DNA of 64,000 nucleotides from Mycoplasmopsis gallinarum DSM 19816 (GCF_000621085.1 NZ_KK211211.1:68704-132703); one strand, 5' to 3'. Shown: positions 45,901-57,831, counted from the first letter of the stretch. Made by a program: numbers and translations. Notes: a model not told the origin generated them from the letters alone.

Positions 45901-48900
45901 GGCATAAATGAATATGATCCATCTGCTTCTTTAACTAAATATTTAGCAATTCCAGAAGCTACTGTTGGATTAATAGTTCCTGAGAATTGATCAAGCGAGT
46001 TCATAATTCATAAATCAGATGTTTTGAATTGTTTTTCATTTAAGCCATTTTCTTCTCTAATTAATTTAGCAGCTTCTTTTAAGCCTTCAAGCGTTTGTAA
46101 GAAACGACGTTTTTTATTATCAATTGCTTTAATTACATTATCTTCATAAAGTGGAGTTCCTCAGATATTTTCTTCTTTTTCATCAACATAAGTTAATTCG
46201 CCATCTACTAATTTAGGCAATTTAAAGGCAGGATATTCACCAAAATCATTTGATACAAAATCACCATCAAATAATCTATCGGCATTAACATCGATATTAG
46301 CTCTTGCTTTTAAATACAATTCAAGATCTTTTTTGTTGTAATAATTATTAATATTTGGAGATGCACTTGGTAATAAAGCACCTACAAAAATTGAATCATC
46401 ACCTTTGTCACCTAAATCACTAGCTGAATTTAAAGTGAAGTGGTGTCCGTATTCATGGGCAGCCACAAATTTTAAGAAGTCAGTTGGTACTCCCTTAAAG
46501 TTTTGAGGATCGCTCATTTGTAAAATAGCTCATAAACCAATTCTTGAATCTGTTTTGAAGCCTCAATATGTACCATTTTCAATAACATATTCCACAACAC
46601 CTTGATCATTGATTTTGCTTACTAAATGTTCACCTTCAATTTTTTCGGCTGCATAAGGAACTTCTTTAAGTAATGTTGATAATAAACCTTGATATGCTTC
46701 AGTATAAACTGAATAACCTTTAATTAATTGGTTTGAAATTGGGTCTTTAATATTTCCTTCTTCTTTAATAATTGAAGGCATTACCACACGTTTGTAACCT
46801 AGGAATTTAAATAAGTTTTCAACAGCATTAATTTTATTTTGATCTTCATCTTTTGCATCAACATTAAATTTGAAATAATTTTGACTATAAGCACCATCGA
46901 AACTTTTTTCGCTACTATCACGTAATTCTCTTAAAGTAATAATTAATTTAGTATTTTGTTTTTCAATAGTAGTTAATTCCATTTTTTTAACTACTTTATT
47001 TACTTCTTCAAGTGAAGCATCTTTAGCTAAAATGCCTTGTTTAATTAATTTGTTAATTAATTCAACTTTAGTTTGTGCAGTAATTAGTTGATTTGAGTTT
47101 TCAAGTGCAATACCATAATTATTTTCATCATTTAAAGAAGCTTGTTTTGATTCTTTTAACAAGTTTTCATTAGTAATTTTAATAATATTATTTGCTGATA
47201 ATTCAATTGCTTCAATGTAAAGTGATGCTAATTCTGTTGGATAGTTATATTTAGAAGTTAATGCTTCTGCGTAAGCTTTATATTCAGCCATGTATTGGCT
47301 AATTAAGTCTAAACTGTTTTCATATTGCTCTTGACTTTCAATTACCTGAGTTAATTTTTCATTTGCTAAAGCATTGTTTGGTTCTTCATCACTTTCTTCT
47401 AAAGCCATTGCTTGACCAAATTCGGAATTAGCTTGTTCGAAAGTATCTTTTAAGGTTTCTAAAGCATAATAATTATCAATGATAGGATTTAAGTTCGCAA
47501 CTTTAGCTCTTAAAGTTCCTAATTCATTAATTAATTCTTCATTTTCTTCATAACCTTCTTCATTTTCAATTTCTTCAATTCTTTCATTAGCCGCTTCAAT
47601 TTCTGCATAAGTTTCTTCTGCTTGTGCTTCTTGAGCATCAAATTCCGCAACAATATCATTATTGAATAAAATAGCTAAAATGTCTTTGGCATTATTTACT
47701 TTAACACTTTCATCTATAAAATAAGCTTTTAAATTAGTTTTGTAAGTTGCTAATTTAGATGAAATTTCAGCTGAATTTTGTAAATTTTGCACATATTCAC
47801 TGACATTAGTGAATTTAGTTTTATATTCAGATACTTGTTTTTGTAATAGAGTTAATGAATAAATTTTGTTATTTAAATTGAAAATTTTAATGCCTAATTT
47901 AAGAATTTCTTCATGTCTATTTTCATTTTCTAAATCATCTTTACTTAAATATTTAAATGATTTTAAAACCGCTTCTTTATAAATTTCTTTTAGTTTATTT
48001 AGATATGCATTTAATTGATTTTCTAAATCACTAAATTTAGAATCTAATTCACTAACGGTTGTATTTAATTTAGAAGCGAAAGTTAAAGTGGTCTCAAGTT
48101 TTTGATTAATTTTGTTTAAAGATGAATCTAGATTTTGAGTGTATTGCGCAATTTTGTTATTAACTGCATCTTGATAATCTTCATTTTCAATATTAGCTGT
48201 TTCAACTAATTGAGCAAGATAATCTGGATTTTCCCCATTTATTTCTTGAATTACTTCAATAATTGCTTTTTGTTTCAAATTAGTCACAAATTGTGAAGTG
48301 TAATTTTCTAATTCTCTTACTTCTTCATTAAAGTTATTTAAAGCAGTGTCAAAATCAATTTCATTTTTCTTAGTTTCGTAATTATTTTTTAAAGTATTTA
48401 ATTCACTAGTTTCATCACTTAATTCGTTTAAATAACCATTAAATTGTGAAATTATTGGATTATTTTTATAGAAAGAATTAATTAATTGATTAAGTTCAAA
48501 ACGTAAATTATCAACAACATGAATACTTTCGCCATTTTCAGGTTCACTTGCATCAATAATGGTTAATTCTTTTCTTTTTGCAACTTGTTCTCTGAATAAT
48601 TGAGTTTCTTTAGCACTTAAAGAATGATAAGTTTCATAATCTGTTTTACTTTGTGAACCATCTGTTAAAAGATGTTGAATGTCGACTAAATTATTTTCAA
48701 TTGTATCTAATGTATTTTTTGCTGTGGTTAATTGCGTATTTTTTGAATTAAATCTAATTTTAGCTCTTAAATAATCCACTCTTTTGCTTGAGTATTCATT
48801 ATTTGCATTCAATGCAGTAGTTAAAGCATTATTTTTAGTTTCTAATAACTGATTAAATTCATTAATTAAATTTTTAAGATTTTCATCTAATTCTTCATTA

Positions 48901-51900
48901 GTTGATAAGAATGCAGAAAGTAAAGATGATATTCTATTATTCAATGTAATTAAATCTTCATAATTAGATATTGAATCATTAATTTCAGTAGTTAAATTGT
49001 TATATTGTTCTTTAATGTTAATTGCAAAAAGTTTTTTTAACCCTTCCGCACCTGCTAAACCAAGTTCTAATAATCTATATTCTGTGGTTTTACGTGCAAT
49101 AGTTTGTACTAAATTAACTTTTTCTTGTTCATCTTGAGTAGATTCATATTGCTCTTTTAAAGGCAAGATTTCATTAACTAAATTATTGATTTTTTCTCTA
49201 GTTGTATTTAAATATTCAGCATATTTCTTTTCTGTTTCATCAATTGAATTTAAAATTTCAACTTGTGCCGCTTTTGCATATTCATTTGCATTAGTTGAAT
49301 CAATTTGGACTTGTTCATAAAGATCTTTTAAAGCTGTAAGTGGCGTATTTAAAGCTGTTTTAAGTTCATCAACTTCAGTTTGTAGTTGATTAATTGCATT
49401 TTGTTGCACATTTTTATCATCTTGATAATCTTGAACACCTTTAGTATCTGTGAAGGCAGCATTATAGTCTGAATATTGAATTTGATATAAAGCTGCTTGT
49501 GCTCTAGCTTTAAATCATTCTAGTTCTAGTGAAGCCACTTGTGCTTTGAATTTTTCAGCTAAAGTTGCTCTTTCTTTTGCATATTCAACTAAAACTTGAT
49601 TATATTTATCTAAAATGTTTTGATCTGTAAATGATGGAGAATTTAATAAGAAATTTAATTTGAAGTTAATTAAACGCACGTCCATACTAATTAAAAATGA
49701 TTGAACGCTTTTATTAATGTATTCATCACGTTGGCTAATCATTTTAGCGATTAAAGTTTTTGAAGTTTCAATAGCTTCTTTAAAATTAATTAATTTTTTA
49801 ATTTGTTCATATGAAGCTAAATTATTAGTTTGTGCTTCTTGATTAAATGCATTTCTTTTAGCTGTAATTTGAGCTTGATAATAAGCCAAATTCACAGAAG
49901 CTTCCATGTCGTTTTCAGAACTTGCTAATCTAGTTCTATAAATATCTCTTTGAGTTTCAAGTTCTTTTAACTCATTAATTTGATTTGCATATCTATCTAA
50001 AACAGGTTGTGCAACTCTTGCAAAATAAGCATTAAAACCAGCTTTTGTCTTTTCATCTTTAGCACTTGGATTTCCATCAGTTAAAAGGTTTAAATAATTT
50101 TGTAAAACTTCGTAAGAGTGTGAAGCCAAATATGAAAAAGTAAATGATTTTTTAACTGCAAAATCATTGTATCCCAATGGTTGATAATTTTCAGGAAGAT
50201 TTAAATCAGCTTCAAATAAAGGAGTCATTAATTGAACAATGCTTTTTTCGCCTTCTTCGCTTGATCCTACCGCAATGTTTTCATGTTCTGATTTTTGTTC
50301 TGCTATTGTTTGACTTTGTTTTTGTAATTCTTTTAATTCAGTTTGTAATTTGCTAAATTCAAACTTAAAAGGTGAATTAGGATTTTTAGCATTAAATTCA
50401 TCTTCTAATGATTTTAATTCTGGAGCATATAAGTAAAATTGTTTGCTTGTGGTATCAGTTAATTCGTCTGCTTTACTGCTTAAGAAACCATTAATATTGT
50501 AAAAATCTCTTCAGCTTAATTGCGCATTAATTGATTCTTGCACTAATGAATCGATAGTAATTAATTGGTTTGGTAAATAAGCTAAATCATTTACATAATA
50601 AACATATGGTTCATATTCAGTCGCACTAAAAGTAACTCCATCTAAAATTGGTGAAGTTATAGTTTGTAATTTATTGTAGTAAGTATGATAAAGTTCGTTG
50701 TATTGATTTGCTAAAGCAATTTGTTGACTGTAATTTAATGTTTCATTTTGATCTAAATTAATAACTAATGAATTATTGTCAAAATCATATTCGTCTTTAA
50801 TTAAATTTAAAATATCATTAATTTTATCTTGATCATTATTTAAATTAGCTAATTGTTCATTTAATTGAGTTTTTAATTGATTTACTTCTTCATTATTATT
50901 GGCTGATTTTGCTTTTTGTAATTTTGCATTAAGAGCCTTAATTTCATTTAAATTCACTAAAATATCATATTTTTTAGCCACTTTTTCAATTGAATCTTTA
51001 TATGATTCTTTTAAAGCAAAAATTCTGTCTTCTGCTTTTTTGAAACCATTCTTAATTGATTCAACATTTTCTTCAGATTTAATTGCAAAATTTATTGAAG
51101 AACTACCAGTTTTATATTCAACATCTTTAAATGATTTAAATAGTCTAAATTCAGTTCCATCATCAAAAGTTAAATTTAAATATCTATCTAAAATTTCGTC
51201 TTTATTTAATGCTTCATTTGGATTAATGGTGGTGTAAATAATTTCTTTTTCTTCTAAATTATTGACATCAATATTTTTCAACAATTCATATGTATCGTCA
51301 TTTTGATATTGATTAATTAATTTAGTTAAATTTAATTTCGCTTCTTCTAAATTAGCACCATTAATTAGCAATAAATATGGGTTTTCAATGGTTAATCTAG
51401 CTTTTTCAATGTCATTTACAGCTACATTTAGTAAATTTTCTTGTCAATTAGTTTTTCTTAAAGCATAAACTTTACGTCCAATTAATTGTCTAATATCCAA
51501 AATATTTCTGAAAAAGTACATTGATAAAGTTTTAGAACTTACATTAGCTAAAGCATTGTATTGTGAAATTTTGCTTAAAAATCCTTCAGCTTGATCATAG
51601 GTTAATAAATTTTGGTTAATTTTATACACCAATGAATCTTGTGCATTTCCTTCACCACTTAAAGTTGAATAAATTGGTAATGAACCAAAAAAGGCATCAG
51701 GATAGAAAGTAATAGTAGTTGTTTCTTTATTATTGTTAGCATGTGCTCCCAAAGTAATGCTATTACCTTTCATTTCTACACCTTTAACAATTGAGAACGA
51801 ATTTAAGGTAATAATTTCTGGTCCTCATGAAACGTTTGTCATAAATCAATTAGTGAATTTGAAAAATTCAGCAGGATTTACTGCCTCTATATATTCATTG

Positions 51901-52283
51901 TAGAAATTAAATGATCCATATCTAATATTTAAAATTGGTAAATTCCCATTTTGTCTAAAATAGTAATTTAAATAATCTCTAACATTAAATTCTTGTTTGT
52001 CGATTTTTACTACGTCATTTTCAAAGTCATATTGCGCAACTTCTTTATTTTTTGATGCATTTAAAAATGTTGCTTTTGCTTCTTTTAAATCTTTAACAAA
52101 AACATTGTAAAGTTTATCGTTCCCTGTAGGATTAACTTTACCTTTTTTCTCATCTGAGTTGTTTGAATAAGCAAATAAAGCTCCCAACGAAGCTGCAGTT
52201 GCGGCAACTATAAGCCCAGCTGATAAAACATATTTTGGTCAAACATGAGTTCTAAAATTGAATTTAGGTTTTTTAGTGCTCAT
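42972..52283 (-). CDS. PDxFFG protein: giant surface protein with HEYGH zinc-peptidase motif
   Basis: The single 3104-codon frame is the largest gene here. An uncleaved-type membrane anchor (about residues 18-40) implies an extracellular body. FYPDAFFGSLPIY near residue 194 is the PDxFFG motif that names this mycoplasma family. Residues about 350-1800 are Asn/Glu/Lys-rich and predicted coiled coil. AAHEYGHHFTLNSASD contains an HExxH zinc-binding motif at His1943-His1947. About 1150 residues follow, rich in aromatic and Asp/Asn residues. I infer a tethered metalloprotease; the third zinc ligand is not identified and no activity is established for the family as far as I know. AAGGAG precedes the ATG. 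oppABCDF locus 2 follows within 11 bp, suggesting co-transcription. Confidence 0.85.
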
Positions 52284-52331
52284 AACTTCTCCTTATTTTT
52301 ATATAACTATGGTCGATTTTTATAAAAAAAA

Positions 52332-52353
52332 TATGCTATTACTAGCATATTTT
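52332..52353 (-). terminator. Terminator between the small ORF and the PDxFFG gene
   Basis: Stem AATATGCTA/TAGCATATT (loop GTAA on the minus strand), followed by eight T on the minus strand. It lies about 50 bp before the PDxFFG start codon, so the giant gene needs its own promoter or depends on read-through. Confidence 0.75.
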
Positions 52354-52376
52354 AATCTACCTACACTTAAAAAATA

Positions 52377-52463
52377 CTAGTCAAATTTAGAATAAATAAG
52401 AATTTCAACTCAGAAATTCATAATAAATCCAAACTTAACTGTCATTAAGTGCTGTGGTTCCAT
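52377..52463 (-). CDS. Candidate 28-residue small protein or leader peptide
   Basis: The frame encodes a 28-residue peptide that begins MEPQHLMTVKFGFIMNFW, is hydrophobic in its second half and ends KFD. It is preceded by GAAGGAAAATT as ribosome-binding site and, 37 bp upstream, by TATAAT. A terminator hairpin follows 24 bp after the stop. Promoter, RBS, frame and terminator together form a complete small transcription unit directly ahead of the PDxFFG-opp operon. It could be a stand-alone small membrane protein or a leader controlling the operon. The coding call is weak because the frame is short. Confidence 0.35.
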
Positions 52464-52499
52464 AATTTTCCTTCACAAATAATATAAATTATTTGTTTT

Positions 52500-52505
52500 A
52501 TTATA
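52500..52505 (-). promoter_or_regulatory. -10 box of the small transcript
   Basis: TATAAT on the minus strand. A 20-bp perfect inverted repeat (CAAATAAT/ATTATTTG, 52477-52496) lies between it and the ribosome-binding site and could be an operator or an RNA hairpin. Confidence 0.45.
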
Positions 52506-52607
52506 TATTAATAATTTCGATTATCTAAATTTTTAGCGAAAAAAGACAATTTCAATTAACCAAATCAATAAATCTATAAATAAGATGTTTTAAATTTTTA
52601 TTAAAAA

Positions 52608-52662
52608 TAAAAATAAACTAGTTTAAAAGAAATTAAATTTTCTTTTCTAGTTTATTTTGATT
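52608..52662 (-). terminator. Terminator after the two-TM protein gene
   Basis: AAATAAACTAG at one side pairs with CTAGTTTATTT at the other around an AT-rich loop. On the minus strand a T-rich run follows. Confidence 0.6.
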
Positions 52663-53604
52663 TTAGTCTAATGACATAATAATGTCTTGAATATTGCCAA
52701 TAAGGAATATATCTCTCAAAATGTTTTCTGCGTATTCTTTATCAATTTGTTCTTCAAATAATAATCTATCTAATGTAATTCAAGCATAAATTTTGTTTGT
52801 TTCTTTTTGAATAACAAAACCAAATTCTCTATCTAATAAATCATATTCTTTGGCAAATTCATAAATGTTTCTAATAGTATTTACTGAAGATACTTTGCCT
52901 GTAGAAAATAAATTGCATTTTTTACATAAAAGCACATCTGCATTTTCTACTGGTCCAAAAACACTATTTTGTGGGAAAGAATAGCCATATTGATATGAAT
53001 TTTTAAATTGTTTAGATTTAATATCTGCTTCAAAAAATAATTTTGAGTAACTTTTATTTTGATCTTGTGCAATAATGTTTTGAATTGTTCATTTGTCTTG
53101 ATTATCATTTTCTGAATTAATCAATTCTGTTGTAGTAGCAAGAGTTAATTCTTCATTTTGAGCAAGAATTGAATTTTCTAACGATTCTGCTGCTCAATTC
53201 AAAATGTTTTCTTTTTCTTCAACATAATTTAGATTAGCTAATTTATATAATTCAGGGTAAATATCTTCTGGTTTTAATAACTGATAATTGCTTGTATTTT
53301 TTTTGATAAATAAATATTTATAACTTCAAGTCATTATAGTAAACAAAATAAAGATAATTACTACTGTATATAATAATCATTGAACTAATTTAACATTACT
53401 TTTATTTTGATATGCTGCTTGACTATATACAAATAAAACAGCAATTGCGCTCAAAATTACAATAATAAATAAAGTTAATAAACCGTAATAAAGGATTTTT
53501 CCTTTTTTATTTGTTTCTTTTCTTTTTTCTTCAACACTTTTTTGAATATATTCATTAAGTTTGTTTAAATTTTCTTTTTTAAACTCATTAAAATTTTTTT
53601 GCAT
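52663..53604 (-). CDS. Hypothetical protein with two membrane segments
   Basis: This 313-residue protein starts with a charged, helical 35 residues (MQKNFNEFKKENLNKLNEYI). Two membrane helices follow (ILYYGLLTLFIIVILSAIAVLF and WLLYTVVIIFILFTIMTWSYKYLFI), then a soluble C-terminal domain of about 210 residues with a CKKC pair. The layout resembles the DUF3137 protein encoded immediately upstream, 22 bp away, so the two probably form an operon and may interact. Family not recognised. GGAG precedes the ATG. Confidence 0.7.
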
Positions 53605-53626
53605 TTTTCTCCTTAATTTTTAAATT

Positions 53627-54757
53627 TTAATAGAAATATGGAGGAACGTTCATAAATGAACTTACTCAATAAACTAAATATGAGTCGTTTAACACATCAT
53701 TTACAATAAAATTAACAATTTTGTGTTTATTTAACAACACTACTTTTGGTCAATTAAATTCTAAAATCTCTGAACCAGCAAATCAGCTAAGCACAAGAGG
53801 CGAATCATAATATAATCCAAATCCAGGCACATTAACATTTTCTGAAGCTAATTCAATGTATTTTTCCATTGTTAAAGGTGTAAATACATTTCTAATTTTT
53901 AATTCATCATTTGAGTATAAATTAAATTTTTTATTAAATTTATTATTTTCTAATTTCACATTGGCTTTTAATGACGCAATAGATAAAGGTCTGTGACCGA
54001 TAGCAAATTTAAAACCTTCTGCACGATCATTATTTGGATAATATCCCAATACTGCAAAAAGATTTTTTCTATATTCATGAGTTACAATATTCCCTTTATG
54101 ATCAGTGGTTTGTCTAACTCAGTAAAATGTTAAATTGAATGTTTTTCAAATATTGTTGTATTCATCTACTACAAATTGATTATTGTAATTACTAATAATT
54201 TGTGCATCAATTGGAATACCTTCAATACCTAGAAGATTTTTTGAAATATCACCTTGATTAATTTTTCTAATGACAGTCAAAGCGTTTTCAAATTTATAAC
54301 TTTCATTCTCATCATATTTTGTTGCCAAATATTTAATTGTTTCCGCTTCAGTATCAAATAATTCATAATTGAACGCCTCAAAAGTTTTTGCAAACAATCT
54401 ATCATTTTTCAATTTAGCAATGATTGATGCATTCACTTTTCTAGTTTTCTTAATCGTTATAATTACGAAAATAATTCCAGTAATTAAAGCTATAAAACCT
54501 AAAATAACACTTATGATTGCAAAAACATTTAATAAAGTTCCATTTGAATTATTGATTACAGCCATATAAGCGGCTAAAATAATCAGTATGATTCCCAAAG
54601 GAATTAAACCTACACCTATTCAATAGAAAATTTTAGATTTCTTTATATTAATTGTTTTTGTAGCTTCATCAAAAGCATTAGAAACAATTTCTCTTGTTTT
54701 TTCTTTATATTTATCTAAAAACTGATGTTTTGTTAAAGGTTCATGAACAACTCTCAT
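53627..54757 (-). CDS. DUF3137 domain-containing membrane protein
   Basis: This 376-residue protein has a 40-residue cytoplasmic N-terminus and two membrane segments (WIGVGLIPLGIILIILAAYMA and IISVILGFIALITGIIFVII). The soluble C-terminal domain reads KKFNLYSNDELKIRNVFTPLTMEKYIEL, which fits the DUF3137 pattern. The family has no established function. The ribosome-binding site is weak (GAAAGTGAG). The downstream gene has the same topology. Start chosen as the first ATG after an in-frame stop. Confidence 0.7.
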
Positions 54758-54827
54758 TTCGTTTTCTCACTTTCAATTCTTAAATAAATTTTATCAATTT
54801 TAAAAGCTTTTTTATTGTAATAAAAAA

Positions 54828-54905
54828 GTTAACAAACACAACACTTCTTAATATGGCTGCTTCATCTCTGACCTGACCAGGTTATAAGGTTATTGTTTTG
54901 TTAAC
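54828..54905 (-). ncRNA. ffs: Signal recognition particle RNA (small SRP RNA)
   Basis: On the minus strand the core reads ACCTGGTCAGGTC, AGATGA, AGCAGCCA: the conserved SRP helix 8 with the Ffh-binding symmetric loop, closed by a GAGA-type apical loop. The ends GTTAACAAA and TTTGTTAAC pair to close a roughly 78-nt molecule lacking the Alu domain, as expected in mycoplasmas. A T run follows. TATAAT lies 7 bp upstream. It binds Ffh to target proteins to the membrane. Confidence 0.9.
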
Positions 54906-54911
54906 ATAAAA

Positions 54912-54917
54912 ATTATA
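54912..54917 (-). promoter_or_regulatory. -10 box of the SRP RNA gene
   Basis: Perfect TATAAT on the minus strand, 7 bp before the predicted RNA 5' end. Confidence 0.65.
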
Positions 54918-54956
54918 ATGAAAACATTGTTTTTAAAAAATCAAAAGAAATTTTTT

Positions 54957-55000
54957 CATATTTTGCATAAAGAAAATTAAAAAAAATATGCAAAAATATG
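54957..55000. promoter_or_regulatory. Inverted repeat in the ffs-lacI intergenic region, candidate operator
   Basis: CATATTTTGCATA (54957-54969) and TATGCAAAAATATG (54987-55000) are inverted copies separated by 17 bp. They sit about 40-80 bp before the LacI-type gene, overlapping its likely promoter, so autoregulation is plausible. The SRP RNA promoter lies 40 bp away on the other side. Confidence 0.5.
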
Positions 55001-55036
55001 AAAAAAATAATAGCTAAGATATTATAAAATTAAAGT

Positions 55037-56008
55037 ATGAAAGAATTCTCATATAAAGATATAGCTAAATTAGCAAAAGTTTCTATTACTACTGTTAGCC
55101 GTTTTTTTAATGGTGGATATGTTTCAGCTGATAAAAGACAAAGAATTGCTGAAGTTTCTAAGGATTATGGTTATAGACCTAAAAATTCATCTAAATTATC
55201 AAAGTCTAAAGATAATGTTATTTTTGTAATTGTGCCCGAGTGAATGAAATCATCACATTTTCATATTATTCATGGACTTGAACAAGGTTCAATAAAAAAA
55301 GAAATGCGGACTGTCATAACTTATGCGCCTAATTCGATTAAAGAGTATTTAGATACTGTTAAATTTATGGTGCAATTTAAACCTTCTGCGATGTTATTTT
55401 TCTTACCGAATTTACCAAATGTAGATCCAATTTTAAATTACATTAAAAACAATATTAAAAGTATTTCTACTTTTATTTTTGGTAAAGAATATGAAGGAAT
55501 CAATAGCGCCATAATTGACTATGAATCAGCGTTTTATCAACTTACCAAAGCATATTTAAATGTTAAAGAAGAAAACGAAAAAATTGTTTATGTTGAAGAT
55601 AAAAATTTAACATCAATTGAAAAAGCTGAAAGATATGCAGGTTTTTTAAAAGCAAGTGAAGAATTTGATATTGCTGTGCAAAAAATCAGTGTTAATCCTT
55701 CAAAAATTGAAGAAATTAATGGTTTAATTAAAACTTTTAGAAACAACAATTTAGTAAATGTTGTTTGTTCTTCACATGATGTTTTTTTAGCTTTAATTAC
55801 TTCAGGTGATAGAAATATAAGACTAACAGATATCGATAAACCTTCTGTTTATGATAAATTAGAAAAATACAAATTGAAAATTTTTATTGATTATGTCTTA
55901 ATCGGTCTTTATATTAAAAGAATGATTCAAACCAATATTTTGGATGGAAGCAAATATAATTATCGCTACACACCAAAAATTATTGTGCCTAGAAAATATA
56001 AATATTAA
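55037..56008 (+). CDS. LacI-family transcriptional regulator
   Basis: This 323-residue protein has the LacI DNA-binding start YKDIAKLAKVSITTVSRFFN (residues 5-24), with ADKRQRIAEVSKDYGYRPKN as hinge-side sequence. A periplasmic-binding-protein-like core follows, which normally binds a sugar or phosphosugar. One UGA is read as Trp (PEWMKSSHF). The ligand cannot be named. The next gene downstream is a surface protein 82 bp away. An inverted repeat lies in its own promoter region. Regulators of any kind are scarce in mycoplasmas, which makes its target set of interest. Confidence 0.88.
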
Positions 56009-56090
56009 ATTTATTTATAAAATATTTAAAATTAATAAGTAAAATTAAAATAATAATTAAAATAAAATAAAGTAATTATTAAGGAGAAAT

Positions 56091-57827
56091 ATGTCAAAAA
56101 CCAAAGCTGCTTTAATTACAGCCGGAGTTATTTTAGGTACTGCTGCTGTTACAACTGCAATTGCAGTTCCAGTTACAATGCATCTTAATCAAAAAAATCA
56201 AGCAAACCAAAAAGAACTTACCTTAGAAGAATTTCTAAATGGTAATGAAGTTCACAAAATTGATCCAAAAATCAAAGCTGCTACATATCCAACTGAATAT
56301 CAATTAGCAACTGATTTTATTAAAACTGCTTCTTGAAAAAATAAATATGTTATTACTCAAGATAAAGTTGGAAATAATGATTTAAGTGGTTTTATTATTG
56401 TTAAACAATTTGCTCAAGATTATGACACAAAAGAAACCCTTCAAAAATTAACAGTTATCCCTGGTTTCAAAACAGTTGATTATGATGTAACTAAAAAACA
56501 ATACAATCCAGCAACTTTCACTGTTACTAATAAATTTGCAACTAAGGAAGAATTAAATAGATTCTTAGATTCATTAAAAGGTCAAAACATTATGCAAAGT
56601 AATGACAGCCATATTACAATAGCTGCTTTACCTGCTACTTATGCAGAAATTTTAAATAGTTATGAATACAGCGAAGATGGTTCAAAACTTATTTTAAATT
56701 CAACTTACTCAGTATTATTAAATAATGATTATGTTGATGAAAATGGTGTTTTACAACAAAGAAGCGAAAGATTAGAAAACGTTGCTAAAGTTACTGAAAT
56801 TGCATTAGATACTATTGTTGAAAATGATGAAAACTTACCAGAGGAAAAAGCTGCAAGAGCAGAATTAAATACTTTAAAAACTGATATCGAAGCTTTTGAA
56901 ACTACATTAAATGATAGTGCAAGTGATAGCGATACTAAAGTTCAAGCACTTAAAACTAAAGTTGGCGAATTAAAAACTCAAGTTGACACTCTTGGTCAAG
57001 AAACTTACTTAAAAGGTAGAACTGAAACAATTCAAGAATACAAAACTAAGTTAGAAGATTTAAAAACTGAATTTGCAAACATTCAGTCATACAATACATT
57101 AACAAATAATATTGCTACTTATGTATCAGATTTAAGTGATGCAAATTATGAAAATGATAAAAAAGTTACAGCTTTAAAAAATAAAGTGACTGCTTTAAAA
57201 GAAAAAGTTGAAACTCTTGGTTCAGAAGAAAGTTTAACTGCTAATGCTTCAACTCTTCAAGAATACAATACTGAATATGAAGCATTAAAAGCTGAATTAA
57301 CTTCAATTGAAGCATTTAATACTTTAAATACTAATACTACAGAATTAGAAACTAAAATTAATGATACTCAATACGATTCAAACGAAAAAGTTCAAGCTCT
57401 TAAATCAGAAATGACTGCTTTAAAAGCAAAAGTTACTACTTTAGCAGAAAAAGATGAATTAACAGAAGAAGATAAAACATCACTTACTACATTAAATAAC
57501 GATTTAACTGCTTTAAATGCTAGATTTGAAGAAGCAATTAAACCAGTAACTCCTCCAGCAGACTCAAATACAGAACCTACAACATCAGAAACAACTGAAG
57601 GTAATTCAGAAGGCACATCACCTGCACCAAGTGTAAGTGAAGCTGGTACAAATGCTGAAGCAACTACACCAACTGATAACGATACAACAACTACAAATAA
57701 TCCAGAACCTTCAACAGATTCATCAACAAATAACAATACTGATAGTGCTACTGGAGATTCAACAACTTCAACAACCGAAGCTGAAACTTCTCCTGCAACA
57801 TCAGATGAAACTACACCAAATGCTTAA
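56091..57827 (+). CDS. Surface protein with Lipoprotein_17-like domain, 74-residue repeats and Ser/Thr-rich tail
   Basis: This 578-residue protein has an N-terminal membrane anchor (AALITAGVILGTAAVTTAIA) with no lipobox Cys. Residues about 60-130 (ATYPTEYQLATDF... then NNDLSGFIIV... and IPGFKTVD) fit the Lipoprotein_17 domain of variable mycoplasma surface proteins. Three coiled-coil repeats with a period near 74 residues begin about residues 280, 354 and 428, each containing KVxALKxxxxxLKxxVxTL. The last 95 residues are almost only Thr, Ser, Asn, Pro, Glu and Ala. It is probably a size-variable adhesin-like protein. AAGGAG precedes the ATG; a terminator follows. It may be under control of the LacI-type gene upstream. 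Confidence 0.78.
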
Positions 57828-57831
57828 TAAC

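Noticed and set aside
42972-52283. Treating the giant minus-strand region as a dozen independent genes.
   Set aside because: Every apparent break is a UGA codon in the same frame; there are no ribosome-binding sites or terminators between the pieces.
57392-57736. 114-residue Val/Ser-rich frame on the minus strand.
   Set aside because: It is the antisense shadow of the Thr/Ser-rich tail and repeats of the surface protein; no start signal.
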